From contig NZ_BMZH01000002.1 in the NCBI RefSeq assembly GCF_014652695.1, forward strand, positions 238,656 through 302,655: a stretch of DNA of 64,000 bases, written 5' to 3'. The notes under the pieces were generated by a model, which saw nothing but the letters and a program-made list of their open reading frames with translations, ran no database searches and was not told the origin of the DNA. Of this stretch, positions 53,865-63,229 are shown in pieces. The position numbers and the translations under genes are program-made. Position 1 is the stretch's first letter, and the number at the start of each line of letters is the position of its first letter. Source of the DNA: Algimonas arctica (GTDB taxonomy: Bacteria > Pseudomonadota > Alphaproteobacteria > Caulobacterales > Maricaulaceae).

Positions 53865-54743
53865 GTGACCAATTACCGTATTTCTAGAGGCTTGTGCGCC
53901 GCAATCGGTGCATCATTAGTAGGATCTCATCCCAAACTCGATTCTTTGATGATTTCATCCGGAGCATCAGGTGATCCGCCGGACCTAGCTCATAGCAGTA
54001 AATGGAAGGATTGGATATTTCAGACTGGAAATGACCCAAATGTTGATAGCCTAACATTTCTTGGAAATCTTATTGAAGAAATTATGGATGGCCCCGAAAT
54101 TCGTCCCGTTGCCTGTTTCGCTGATGAAGAGTTGACGAGTTCCAAAGAAATTATTTTGGAGGCCCTCAAAGCCGATGGGCTAATCTATAAGAGGGGCGGT
54201 ATTGTTGAAAATAAAAGCGGGCCGCAAATCCAACGTAAAAGTTTGAATCAAAAACACTCTGAAAAAGCTCTTATGCCAAAAAACTTGGAAGAATTGCTTC
54301 TTCGAACTATTCGAAGCTTACCACGAGCCATTCAACCTTTGTCAAACCGAAGAAAAGGCTCAGTCAGCCTCAAATCCGAAAATGAGTATGTTGTTCAAGA
54401 CCTACTTCATGCTTTGTTGATGCCATGGGTTAGTGACATTCGACCTGAAGAGTTCACTCCAAGTTACGCTGGCTCTTCTTCAAGGGTCGATTTCCTCCTA
54501 AAAAAACACTCCACTGTTATTGAAACAAAAATAGTGAGGGATGTTCATCACGGAAAAAAAATGGGGAACGAACTCATAATTGATATTGCCCACTATCGTG
54601 CTCACCCAGATTGTCATCACCTATGGTGCGTTATTTATGACCCTCTAAGACTTCTTAAGAATATTGAGGGGTTAAAAGCTGACCTTCAGGGTGACCACAA
54701 AAATAATATAGGATCAGTCAATGTTATTGTTGAAATAGTATAG
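53865..54743 (+). CDS. PD-(D/E)XK nuclease-domain protein, probable accessory/defence gene
   Basis: 292 residues from GTG 53865. The C-terminal half follows the DpnII/MboI-like REase pattern: 'ENEYVVQDLLHALLMPWVSD' (helix with Glu), 'SYAGSSSRVDFLLKK' (Asp209), 'VIETKIVRD' (Glu220-Thr-Lys222), then 'GNELIIDIAHYRAHPDC'. The nuclease core Asp...Glu-x-Lys is complete. The N-terminal ~130 residues are a separate domain ('EIILEALKADGLIYKRGGIV') that feels like those preceding effectors in abortive-infection proteins; that is a guess. The gene is strikingly richer in A+T than its neighbours and has no methylase partner, suggesting horizontal acquisition. Confidence 0.72.
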   Translation: MTNYRISRGLCAAIGASLVGSHPKLDSLMISSGASGDPPDLAHSSKWKDWIFQTGNDPNVDSLTFLGNLIEEIMDGPEIRPVACFADEELTSSKEIILEALKADGLIYKRGGIVENKSGPQIQRKSLNQKHSEKALMPKNLEELLLRTIRSLPRAIQPLSNRRKGSVSLKSENEYVVQDLLHALLMPWVSDIRPEEFTPSYAGSSSRVDFLLKKHSTVIETKIVRDVHHGKKMGNELIIDIAHYRAHPDCHHLWCVIYDPLRLLKNIEGLKADLQGDHKNNIGSVNVIVEIV

Positions 54744-54749
54744 TTTTAT

Positions 54750-56249
54750 CTAAGCCAACTCCCCCACCAACGAATTCACGCCCGCGCTCGTAATGCGCAC
54801 CGGCACAATCGTGCCGATCAACTCTTCTGGTCCATCGAAATGCGTTCCCGTCAAATAGGGTGAACGCCCGAACAGTTGCCCCGGTTCACGGGCGGCGTTT
54901 TCGACGAGCACGTCGAGCGTGCGCCCGATCAGGCTTTCATTCCATTCGCGCTGTTGCGTGTAGAGCAGCGCTTGCAACCGTTTGAGGCGCTCAGATTTAA
55001 CGTCTTCGGGCACTTGGCGCGGGAGGCTGGCGCCCGGTGTTCCGGGGCGGATGGAATATTTAAACGAAAACGAGCTGGCATAGCCAATTTCGCGCACGCA
55101 CGTCATCGTCGCTTCGAAATCCTCATCCGTTTCGCCCGGAAAGCCGACAATGAAATCGCCGCTAAGCGCGAGGTCGGGACGCGCGGCGCGAATACGGCCG
55201 ATCAGGTCACGGTAATGGTCATAGGTGTGACCCCGGTTCATTGCCTCAAGCACGCGGTCGCTACCGGCCTGTATGGGCAAGTGCAGATACGGCATGAGTT
55301 TCGGTTCTGTCGCCAATGTCTCGATCAAATCGGCATCCATGTCGCGCGGGTGCGAGGTGGTAAAGCGCATCCGGTCGATGCCGCCGATCTTGGCGAGGTG
55401 ACGGATGAGGTTGCCCAATCCCCATTGGGAGCCGTCTGGGCCGTCTGCGTGGTAGGCGTCAACATTCTGTCCGATCAGCGTGATTTCGCGCACGCCTTGT
55501 GAGGCGAGGGAGCGCGCTTCGGCGACGATTTGGTCCACCGGACGGCTGACTTCCGCGCCGCGCGTGTAAGGCACAACGCAGAAGGTGCAGAACTTGTCGC
55601 AGCCTTCTTGCACCGTCAGGAATGCGGAATAGCCTTTGGCATTGCGGCCCGCGGGGAGCGCATCGAATTTCTCGACAGTATCGAAATCCGTTTCCAGCAC
55701 ATTGCCCGACGCGCGAGTCACTTGCGCGATCATTTCCGGCAAGCGGTGATAGGTTTGCGGGCCAAGGATCATATCGACGATCGGCGCCCGGCGTTTAATC
55801 TCTGCGCCTTCGGCTTGGGCGACACAGCCCGCCACGGCGACTTTCATGTCGGGATTATTCGCCTTCTGGTGTTTACGAATGCGGCCCAGCTCGGAATAGA
55901 CTTTCTCGGCTGCTTTTTCACGAATGTGACAGGTGTTGAGGATGACGAGATCGGCATGCTCCGGGCTGTCCACAGCGGCATAGCCAATCGGTGCCAGCAC
56001 ATCGGCCATGCGCTCGCTGTCATAGACATTCATCTGACAGCCGTAGGTCTTGATGAAGACCGACTTTGTATTTTTGTTGGGATTGGGGCGCGTGGCCAGA
56101 ACCGTCGGCGTGTCGATATCGCGTGGTTTCGCGATGGTGTTTGGACGGGTTGCAGCGGCGGTAGGCGGACGTCCGATATCCAGAACAGTGCTTTTGCGAC
56201 CGCTGGCGGACTGTCCGTCACGGGGCGCGGATATATCGCGGGGTGACAT
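54750..56249 (-). CDS. miaB: tRNA-2-methylthio-N6-dimethylallyladenosine synthase
   Basis: About 499 residues. N-terminal UPF0004 domain with three cluster cysteines ('[11 protein letters not shown]', 'LNTCHIRE', '[10 protein letters not shown]'), radical-SAM motif '[15 protein letters not shown]' near residue 210, and a C-terminal TRAM domain. It methylthiolates i6A37 in tRNAs. ATG 56249 is favoured because GGAG lies 7 nt upstream; an ATG 12 nt earlier is possible. Either start leaves an extra, Pro/Arg/Thr-rich N-terminus of about 60 residues before the first domain. Confidence 0.95.
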   Translation of the reverse strand: MSPRDISAPRDGQSASGRKSTVLDIGRPPTAAATRPNTIAKPRDIDTPTVLATRPNPNKNTKSVFIKTYGCQMNVYDSERMADVLAPIGYAAVDSPEHADLVILNTCHIREKAAEKVYSELGRIRKHQKANNPDMKVAVAGCVAQAEGAEIKRRAPIVDMILGPQTYHRLPEMIAQVTRASGNVLETDFDTVEKFDALPAGRNAKGYSAFLTVQEGCDKFCTFCVVPYTRGAEVSRPVDQIVAEARSLASQGVREITLIGQNVDAYHADGPDGSQWGLGNLIRHLAKIGGIDRMRFTTSHPRDMDADLIETLATEPKLMPYLHLPIQAGSDRVLEAMNRGHTYDHYRDLIGRIRAARPDLALSGDFIVGFPGETDEDFEATMTCVREIGYASSFSFKYSIRPGTPGASLPRQVPEDVKSERLKRLQALLYTQQREWNESLIGRTLDVLVENAAREPGQLFGRSPYLTGTHFDGPEELIGTIVPVRITSAGVNSLVGELA

Positions 56250-56325
56250 GGCAGGCTCCATAAATATGTTGGCCGCGCTTTAGGCGCGCCGTCGGCCCGG
56301 CGCAATCCGTCTCGTCAGCCGGGGT

Positions 56326-57231
56326 TTAGGCCCCCAGGCGCGCCATGATCGCGCGGCCTAACCGCACCGCGCCCTGATTGACGCCATCGACCACGTCGGC
56401 GTGCGGCAGATAGAGATAAGGTTCGATCATTTCGAGCTCAATCAGGGCGAGCTGCCCATCCAAGCCGCGCAATTGATCGACCCGCGCGTAAAGCGGCGGC
56501 GTGTCGAGCGTGGCCAGAACCGCCTGCGCGACCTCTTTTTCCGCGTCGGTCGGGGCGTAGCTTTCTTCCGCACCGCCATAGAGGCTCTGAATCCGGTAAT
56601 CGCCGGGCTTGGCGGTTTTCAGCAGCGCGTGACTGAAGTCTCCGCCAAAGTAGAGAAAGCTATATTCGCCCTCCGCCGTGACGCTGGGCAGAAACGGTTG
56701 GATCAACGCGCCTTCGGGCGGGAGTTTGTCCGCGTCAGGCCAAGCTTCACCCAGCGTGTAGAGCGCCTGCCGCCATGCGCCGCCGCCGACTTGTGGCTTA
56801 ATCACAATCCGGTCTGTGCCAAAGGCCGCAAACGCGCGCGCCGCGTCCTCCGGTGTGACGCCGTCCACGCGCAGCGTCGGAATAACCTTGGCTCCGCGCT
56901 CGGCGAGCTCTTCCAAATAGGCCTTATCAGAGTTCCAGCGCAGTAAATCCGGCGTATTCAGCACAGCCGTCGTTTTGTTCGCCCGCGCCATGATATCGAG
57001 GAAACGCGCTTCGTTTCCTTCGAAATAGTCCCACACCATCAAGGGCAACAACGCATCAAAGTCGGGCGCATGATGATCGGCCTCATCCCACAACACGGGA
57101 TCCAAGCTAAGCCCAAGCGGTTCAAAACCCGACCGGAGCGAGGCGAGCTCTTCATCAAACTCAAATGCGTCCTCTCGAATATCCGAATGACCGGGCAAAA
57201 GATTGGCGGACGCCAGAAGACCAATACGCAT
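56326..57231 (-). CDS. ATP-grasp protein (RimK/glutathione-synthetase-like)
   Basis: 301 residues. 'RWNSDKAYLEELAERGAKVIPT' and 'IVIKPQVGGGAWRQ' form the ATP-grasp nucleotide lysine and glycine-loop; 'QPFLPSVTAEGEYSFLYFGGDF' and 'LIELEMIEPYLYLPHA' hold the Mg-binding acidic/Asn-type residues. This layout matches RimK-like/DcsG-like ligases joining an amine to a carboxylate; the substrate is unknown. ATG 57231 is preferred over GTG 57240. Confidence 0.82.
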   Translation of the reverse strand: MRIGLLASANLLPGHSDIREDAFEFDEELASLRSGFEPLGLSLDPVLWDEADHHAPDFDALLPLMVWDYFEGNEARFLDIMARANKTTAVLNTPDLLRWNSDKAYLEELAERGAKVIPTLRVDGVTPEDAARAFAAFGTDRIVIKPQVGGGAWRQALYTLGEAWPDADKLPPEGALIQPFLPSVTAEGEYSFLYFGGDFSHALLKTAKPGDYRIQSLYGGAEESYAPTDAEKEVAQAVLATLDTPPLYARVDQLRGLDGQLALIELEMIEPYLYLPHADVVDGVNQGAVRLGRAIMARLGA

Positions 57232-57343
57232 GGAAAACACTCATAAGAAAAATTTTGTGACGTGACGCCATCTCCGCGCTATGGGGGCCGCGCTCGGGCG
57301 TCAACCACGCCTTGATCAAGATTTACTTCCAACAGGATCTGTC

Positions 57344-58351
57344 ATGTCAGCCCATTATCACGTCGTCGGGATCGGCAACGCCATCATGGACGTTATTGCG
57401 CCCGTCGCCGATGAATTTTTAGAGCATCATCATATGACCAAGGGCGTGATGTCTCTGGTCGATCAAGAGCGGGCGCTGGCGTTGCATAAAGTGCTGTGCG
57501 ACCAAGGTGAAACGCAAACAATTGCAGGCGGGTCCGCAGGCAATACAATGGTCGGCCTCGCCGCGATGGGGTTGCGCGCCGCCTATATCGGCAAGACAGG
57601 CCGCGACTCCACGGGTGACGCCCTTGCCACTGGCTTCCGCGATGCGGGTTTGAATTTTGCGACAACACCCACCGACAGCGGCTCAGCCTCTGCGCGCTGC
57701 ATCATCGCCGTAACAGGCGATGGGGAGCGCACGATGAACACGTTTTTGGGCGCGTCCGTCGAATTTGAAAAATCCGATGTGCCGGATGCCCTGATCCGCG
57801 CGGCGGACACGCTCTACCTTGAAGGCTACCTCTTTGATGCAGATGCCGCCAAGGCCGCATTTGTTCATGCGGCAGAGGTTGCCCGCGCCGCAGGTGGGAA
57901 AGTTGCGATCACCCTGTCCGACCCGTTCTGCGTCGCGCGTCACCGCGACAGTTTCCGCCACCTCGTCGATCATCAATGCGACATTGTTTTTGCCAATCAA
58001 GAAGAACTGTTGATGCTCACGGAAGGCGACGATGTTGAGCAGAGCATGGCGGAGTTGGAACGTGATGGGCTTGTTCTGTGTGTGACCTGCGGGTCCAAAG
58101 GCTCCATCATTAGTGTCGATGGGGAGCGTCATATCATTCCGGTCGTCTGGGCCGACACACTGGTCGATACGACGGGCGCGGGCGATCAATATGCAGCGGG
58201 TGTCTTGGGGGGCCGTGCGCTTGGCCTCTCTTGGGCCGATGCCGGCTATCTTGGGTCTATCGCCGCCGCCGAAGTTATCGGACATTATGGGGCGCGTCCC
58301 GAGACACCCGTGCACGAAATGGCCGTTAGCGTAGCGCCCGGCGTCTCGTAA
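57344..58351 (+). CDS. PfkB-family sugar/nucleoside kinase (adenosine-kinase-like)
   Basis: 335 residues. 'GIGNAIMDVIAPV' at the start, 'AGGSAGNTMVGLAAMG' (substrate-side glycine motif), and the C-terminal ATP/anion-hole motif 'VDTTGAGDQYAAGVLGG' with catalytic Asp near residue 285. Such alphaproteobacterial PfkB proteins are usually annotated as adenosine kinase; sugar kinases cannot be excluded. ATG 57344 starts at the natural N-terminus; an upstream in-frame start is less likely. Confidence 0.88.
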   Translation: MSAHYHVVGIGNAIMDVIAPVADEFLEHHHMTKGVMSLVDQERALALHKVLCDQGETQTIAGGSAGNTMVGLAAMGLRAAYIGKTGRDSTGDALATGFRDAGLNFATTPTDSGSASARCIIAVTGDGERTMNTFLGASVEFEKSDVPDALIRAADTLYLEGYLFDADAAKAAFVHAAEVARAAGGKVAITLSDPFCVARHRDSFRHLVDHQCDIVFANQEELLMLTEGDDVEQSMAELERDGLVLCVTCGSKGSIISVDGERHIIPVVWADTLVDTTGAGDQYAAGVLGGRALGLSWADAGYLGSIAAAEVIGHYGARPETPVHEMAVSVAPGVS

Positions 58352-58449
58352 CGCCTCTCATAAGATTATGGCCGGGTGCGCCCATCGGGGCTTGCCCATG
58401 TCGGCTCAACCGCTAAGGCTGTCCCAAAGTTTTAAGGGGACTGCCAGAC

Positions 58450-59688
58450 ATGAAGACCATCCACGATATCCCATTACTTTTGCTTGTCGTGGTGGCGGCG
58501 TTGGCGGCTTTCGGCATGTGGGCGTTAGGCGCCGCGCAATTAGCCGAGCCAATTGTAATCAACGATGTCTTCATTTTGAAATCCATCGCCAATCTTGCCA
58601 AAGACGCTCTCTTCGTTCCGCTTAAACCCCTCATGTATGCGCTGATCATTCTGTCGATCGGCAGTTCGATTGCGATCAGTACGGGCGGGCTTGGTGCGAA
58701 ATTTGTGCGAGTCCGGTTTTTCTTCGTTTTATTTTCCTTGATTGGCATGGCGTTGGCCATCGGCGCCTACTTCTTATTCTCAGGACTTAATATTCTTCCT
58801 GATCCATCAACGATTGGGGCTGGCGATGGGGCCTTAGCGCAATCCCCTTTTGCTGAGAAAATCTACGGTGTTCTCGTCAGTCCGCTGATGATTTGTATCT
58901 ATACGGGCCTCTTGTTCGGGCGCGCGCTCATTGCCCTCGATATGGGCCGCGAGGCGGATATGATTTCGGATCTATTCATCAAGGGTTTCCGCAAATTCCT
59001 GCAATATACGATTCCCTTGGCCGTTTTTGGCTCCATCACTTTGGCCTTAAATAGCCCGGGCGGCGTGCAGACATTGTCTGACCTCCTCCCACTCCTCGCG
59101 CCTTATATGATGGCAATGATCGGGGTTTGGTTGATCATCATCGCGGTGACAGCTTCAATTCAAGGACGCGGCATTGGCTTCATTCTGGCGGCCGTCTTAC
59201 CACAAGCGCTCGTCGCCTTCTCAACCTCATCCTCCATGGCGACGCTTACCGCGACCAAGCAGGCTTGTTCCGACATGGGCGCAAGCGGAGATGAGTCCAC
59301 ACCGTTCTTCACCATTGGCGCGACCATAAATATGGTCGGAACTCTGATCGGGCTCTTGCTGATGAGTCTTTATGCGATGAAAGCCTTTGGCATTGAAATC
59401 GGGCTTGTCGAAGCGATTGTGGTTGGTTTCCAATCTATGGTTTTCGCCACCGCAGCGGCCGGCACACCCTCCGCGTCCGTTGTCCTGTTGCAAGACATCC
59501 TCGTCAGCCACGGCGTCAGTGCGGAATATGCGACTTATGTCACGGGCTTAATCATCACGATCGACACCCTCATTTTAGATCGCCTTCGGACCGTAATGAA
59601 CACGCAATCGGATTCGATGAGCACGGTGAATGGCCTGAAACTATACTACCGTAAGCCCCGCATTTTGGGCGAAGAGCCGGTCGAGTAG
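58450..59688 (+). CDS. Dicarboxylate/amino acid:cation symporter (DAACS family)
   Basis: 412 residues with about eight membrane helices plus re-entrant hairpins. The serine-rich hairpin 'AFSTSSSMATLTATKQ' and the substrate/Na+ motif 'TLILDRLRTVMN' identify GltP/DctA-type symporters; 'FFTIGATINMVGTLIG' is the matching helix 7 NMDGT-like segment (here NMVGT, Asp missing). That change in a Na+ site may alter ion coupling. A good AAGGGG precedes the ATG. Convergent with xth, 4 nt apart. Confidence 0.88.
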   Translation: MKTIHDIPLLLLVVVAALAAFGMWALGAAQLAEPIVINDVFILKSIANLAKDALFVPLKPLMYALIILSIGSSIAISTGGLGAKFVRVRFFFVLFSLIGMALAIGAYFLFSGLNILPDPSTIGAGDGALAQSPFAEKIYGVLVSPLMICIYTGLLFGRALIALDMGREADMISDLFIKGFRKFLQYTIPLAVFGSITLALNSPGGVQTLSDLLPLLAPYMMAMIGVWLIIIAVTASIQGRGIGFILAAVLPQALVAFSTSSSMATLTATKQACSDMGASGDESTPFFTIGATINMVGTLIGLLLMSLYAMKAFGIEIGLVEAIVVGFQSMVFATAAAGTPSASVVLLQDILVSHGVSAEYATYVTGLIITIDTLILDRLRTVMNTQSDSMSTVNGLKLYYRKPRILGEEPVE

Positions 59689-59692
59689 GCTG

Positions 59693-60538
59693 CTACAACG
59701 CGGCTAAATCCAGCACTTGCACAACTGGCACATGATCGCTGGGTTTTTCCCAGACGCGCATGTCTGTGTGAATGGTAAAACCGTCGCGGCTCGGAGCTTC
59801 TACGGCGGGCTTTAACGCCGGGCTGACCCAAATATGATCCAAGCGTCGGCCTTTGTTTGAGGCCATGACGTCTTTGGCGCGGTAACTCCACCAGCTGTAA
59901 AGCTTCTCTTCGTCGCCTCGGAACAGACGCGCCGTGTCGATAAAATCATGGCTAATGCGCAAATCTTCAAGAATGCCGACTTCAAGCGGCGTGTGGCTAA
60001 CAACTTTCAAGAGCTGTTTGTGGCCCCAGACATCATGTTCATGCGGCGCGATGTTAAAATCACCGACAATCACTTGATGTTGATCGCCCAGCGCAAACCG
60101 TTCGGCGAAATAGGCGCGCATGGTTTCAATAAAGTCGAGCTTATGTCCGAATTTGTCGTTGATCGTCCGATCCGCAACATCGCCGCCTGCCGGAATGTAG
60201 AAATTATGCAGCTCAAAATCGCCCTTATCGCCCATTGAAGCATCGGCGATGACACGGGTGCTGACATGGCGGGCATGATCGAGCGGGCAGAAAGACGTGT
60301 CGATCCGTTCAAGCGGTAATTTCGAAATCGTTGCCGCGCCGTGATAGGCCTTCATTCCTGCGACTTCGATATAGTCATAGCCGAGCGCGCGAAAGCCCTT
60401 GGTCGGAAACTGATCGTTCTGACATTTGATCTCTTGCAAGCAGAGAACATCCGGCGATTGTTCTTCTAAAAAACGTAAGACCGTTTTTTCGCGCAAGCGC
60501 ACAGAGTTAATATTCCAAGTCGCAACAGAGATTTTCAT
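59693..60538 (-). CDS. xth: Exodeoxyribonuclease III
   Basis: 281 residues, normal size. 'ATWNINSVRLR' and 'LCLQEIKCQ' (metal Glu), 'VGDFNIAPHEHDVW' (Asp-Asn) and the C-terminal 'RRLDHIWVS' and 'SDHVPVVQ' (Asp-His) make the complete exonuclease III/AP-endonuclease active site. Acts in base-excision repair. Confidence 0.95.
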   Translation of the reverse strand: MKISVATWNINSVRLREKTVLRFLEEQSPDVLCLQEIKCQNDQFPTKGFRALGYDYIEVAGMKAYHGAATISKLPLERIDTSFCPLDHARHVSTRVIADASMGDKGDFELHNFYIPAGGDVADRTINDKFGHKLDFIETMRAYFAERFALGDQHQVIVGDFNIAPHEHDVWGHKQLLKVVSHTPLEVGILEDLRISHDFIDTARLFRGDEEKLYSWWSYRAKDVMASNKGRRLDHIWVSPALKPAVEAPSRDGFTIHTDMRVWEKPSDHVPVVQVLDLAAL

Positions 60539-60614
60539 CCACGCGACCTAGCCTAGTCGTGAGGACGCGTCAGTTAAAACCTGCAATGGTCACACGAACA
60601 GGCCATACACCTAA

Positions 60615-61301
60615 TTAGCGTCGACGACGGTCGCGACGGTCTTCTCGTTCGTCACGCAAGATAAAGAGGCGCGGGTCGAGACGGTCATTATACCGCAAGT
60701 CCGACAATTCAACGCGGGTCTGTCCGCCAAATTCATCGGCAATAATCCATTCGCGCAAAGCCAAGTTAGAGGCGTCAAAAACGAGGGTAATCGCCCCGGC
60801 CATTTCGCCAGAGCCGTCGCGCGCGGTCACGCGCCATTGTGTCGGCAACTTCTGAAACCCGATCACTTCGGTGTCTTCTTGCAGTCGTACATTTTCTTTG
60901 AGGAAATAATGGAGTGGTGTCGCGGCCAAGGGCACACGGTCAAATGTTTCCAGCGCGCGGTCCTGTTGCACCAATGTCACCCCGTCCGAGACAATCAAAA
61001 GCGGGTTGGGGGCATCATATTCAAATCGGACACGGCCGGGACGCTGCAAATGCACTTGGCCGGACGAGACCGACCCATCAGAGCCATATTGGGTGAAACG
61101 ACCCTGAAAACTTCCAGTATTATTGAGGGCCAGATCTACGCTGGCCAAGTCCGCAGGGACAGTTTGCGGATGGGTGAAGGCTGGCAAGGTCGAGGCGCGT
61201 TGCAAGGTCGGTTGCGGCGCGACACCCACTTGAGCGGACACCATAATCGGCGCAGAAACAGTCAATAAAGCTGTTGCGAGGAGTTTTGTCATCGTTTTCA
61301 T
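60615..61301 (-). CDS. lolA: Outer-membrane lipoprotein carrier protein
   Basis: 228 residues. Signal peptide ('LLATALLTVSAPIMVSA'), then a LolA fold with 'FQGRFTQYGSDG', 'RPGRVRFEYDAPNPLLIVSDG' and 'PLHYFLKENV'. Shuttles lipoproteins from LolCDE to the outer membrane. The C-terminus ends in an unusual run of charged residues ('ILRDEREDRRDRRRR'), longer than normal for LolA. Start ATG 61301; ATG 61292 is also possible. Confidence 0.92.
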   Translation of the reverse strand: MKTMTKLLATALLTVSAPIMVSAQVGVAPQPTLQRASTLPAFTHPQTVPADLASVDLALNNTGSFQGRFTQYGSDGSVSSGQVHLQRPGRVRFEYDAPNPLLIVSDGVTLVQQDRALETFDRVPLAATPLHYFLKENVRLQEDTEVIGFQKLPTQWRVTARDGSGEMAGAITLVFDASNLALREWIIADEFGGQTRVELSDLRYNDRLDPRLFILRDEREDRRDRRRR

Positions 61302-61389
61302 GGGGCCCCCATAGCGCAGAATGACTAAACGGCGACTGAACGAACGCCTCATCTTCCTTAAACTTCCGCAAGGCTGTAAGCGAGACAAC

Positions 61390-62115
61390 ATGACAGACTC
61401 AACACCCCGAATAGGTATTCTTGGCGCAGATGGCCGTATGGGGCGCGCCGTCGAGGCCGCCTGCGAGGGACGGTTTGATGTCGCCGCGCGGATCACGCTC
61501 GCCAATCCTGATTATGAAAGCCTCAGCGCCTGTGATGTCGTGATTGATTTTTCGGCGGCCTCCGCCTTGGTCGCGGCTCTTGCGTACCTCAAACCCGGAA
61601 CGGCGCTTGTGTCCGGCACAACCGGATTGAGCGACACTCAAGAAGCCGTCGTCTCGGACGCCGCCTCCCGTCTCCCGCTGCTGCGCTCCGGTAATTTTTC
61701 TGTCGGAATCGCCGTTTTATCCGCCCTAGCGCGGCAAGCGACCGCAACATTGGGCGTGGGCTGGGATATCGAAATTCTTGAAATGCACCATCGGCATAAA
61801 GTCGACGCCCCGTCGGGCACGGCCTTGATGCTGGGTGACGCCTGCGCGAAAGGCCGGGATGTCTCACTCGCCACGGTCGCCGTACAGGATCGAGACGGCC
61901 CTCGCCGAGACGGAGATATCGGGTTTGCCGTGTTGCGCGGCGGCGGTGTTTACGGAAACCATGAAGTGCGAATCGTATCAGAGTCCGAGATGATCACGCT
62001 GGGCCATCAGGCCCTTAACCGCGATGTCTTTGCACATGGGGCCTTATCGGCGGCGGATTGGCTTATCGGTCGCGCGCCGGGTCTTTATACGATGAACGAT
62101 CTTATAAAGACTTGA
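61390..62115 (+). CDS. dapB: 4-hydroxy-tetrahydrodipicolinate reductase
   Basis: 241 residues. N-terminal 'IGILGADGRMGRAV' (NAD(P) loop), 'VSGTTGLSDTQ', 'LEMHHRHKVDAPSGTAL' (catalytic His and Lys) and 'GGGVYGNHEVRIVSESE'. Lysine/diaminopimelate biosynthesis. Its last 14 nt overlap, tail to tail, with the membrane protein on the other strand. Confidence 0.95.
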   Translation: MTDSTPRIGILGADGRMGRAVEAACEGRFDVAARITLANPDYESLSACDVVIDFSAASALVAALAYLKPGTALVSGTTGLSDTQEAVVSDAASRLPLLRSGNFSVGIAVLSALARQATATLGVGWDIEILEMHHRHKVDAPSGTALMLGDACAKGRDVSLATVAVQDRDGPRRDGDIGFAVLRGGGVYGNHEVRIVSESEMITLGHQALNRDVFAHGALSAADWLIGRAPGLYTMNDLIKT

Positions 62116-62599
62116 GCTCATCTTCCAGTCGCCCCGGTGTGTGCGCATGGTAGCGCCGGGCGAAAACATAGGCGATGGCCGCCCACGCCCCGAACAAACC
62201 AAAGAAGATAAAGAACGCCCAGACCAGGTAGCCGGGCTCAAACACGCGAGATTGGCCTGACGCCTGCCACAATAAATCCAACGCCACTTCCAATATTTTT
62301 GCAATAATCGGGGTCGCCAGCAAAACGGACCATAAAGCCAAAGCCGCATAGGTGGATGTTCGGGGCCCATTGATACGGCGGTAAGTCTCTACAAAGGCGC
62401 CCCGATCCACATCTGCCGGGATCATCCCGTGCTGCGTGCGATAGTCAAAATCCTCATGCGCATCGCGCGTAATCCCCATCCAACCGATCACCGCCCGCAC
62501 CGAAAAAGCGAGCGCAACAAGTGCGACCGGACCAAAGACAGCCCAAAGAACAATATCCGCATAAACCATAACCTTCGATATGGCGTATATAGGCTTCAC
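62102..62599 (-). CDS. Membrane protein of unknown function
   Basis: 165 residues, three to four hydrophobic segments ('YADIVLWAVFGPVALVALAF', 'YAALALWSVLLATPIIAKIL', 'LVWAFFIFFGLFGAWAAIAYVF') separated by a charged loop ('TRDAHEDFDYRTQHGM'). No family recognised. Start GTG 62599 or ATG 62569. Tail overlaps the end of dapB. Confidence 0.7.
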   Translation of the reverse strand: MKPIYAISKVMVYADIVLWAVFGPVALVALAFSVRAVIGWMGITRDAHEDFDYRTQHGMIPADVDRGAFVETYRRINGPRTSTYAALALWSVLLATPIIAKILEVALDLLWQASGQSRVFEPGYLVWAFFIFFGLFGAWAAIAYVFARRYHAHTPGRLEDELKSL

Positions 62600-62662
62600 T
62601 TCAAGTCACTTGCCTCGTTAGAGCGTCTCATCTACGGGCGATGGCTCACTTAAGGGACCCAT

Positions 62663-63229
62663 ATGTCCAGACCTGTTTCAATTGCTTTCATTTGTGCCTC
62701 GCTTCGCCACGGCTCGATCAATCAAAAGCTGGAAACAGCCTTGATGATCAAGGCGGCTGCCATGGGGGCCGCGCCCACTAAGGTGGATTTGAATGATTAC
62801 GCTATGCCGCTGTTCCACGGCGATTTAAAAACGCCGGATACCGTCATAGCCTTGATTGAACATCTTAAAGGATTTGACGCGGTTGTGATCGTCACGCCGG
62901 AATATAATGGATCCTTACCGCCTTTACTCAAGAATACGATTGATTGGACAACCACGGTCGAGACCGGACATTTGACCGGACCCATTTACGGGATCGCCTC
63001 TTGTACGCCCGGACCGATGAGCGGGATCATGTGCTTGCGACAGCTCCATTACATCCTAAACCGCGTCGGCGCGGATGTTGTGACAACGCATGTGGGTTGC
63101 GGTCACGCCGCCGCCGCGTTTGATGGCGAAGGCCGTCTCTCGGCGGAACCAGCCAAAGGCCTCGCGGATAAAATGTTCAGCCAAATCATCACGCGCGTTG
63201 AACAAACCCACAGCGTCAAACCCTCTTGA
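62663..63229 (+). CDS. NADPH-dependent FMN reductase (NAD(P)H quinone/azo-reductase type)
   Basis: 188 residues of flavodoxin-like fold. 'CASLRHGSINQKL' binds the FMN phosphate and 'VTPEYNGSLPPLLKNTIDW' is the signature of the family. Reduces quinones, chromate or azo compounds, or protects against them. Its stop overlaps the nth start (TTGA). Confidence 0.9.
   Translation: MSRPVSIAFICASLRHGSINQKLETALMIKAAAMGAAPTKVDLNDYAMPLFHGDLKTPDTVIALIEHLKGFDAVVIVTPEYNGSLPPLLKNTIDWTTTVETGHLTGPIYGIASCTPGPMSGIMCLRQLHYILNRVGADVVTTHVGCGHAAAAFDGEGRLSAEPAKGLADKMFSQIITRVEQTHSVKPS

Noticed and set aside
53865-54743. Complete type II restriction-modification system
   Set aside because: No methyltransferase or specificity gene on either side; only the nuclease domain is present.
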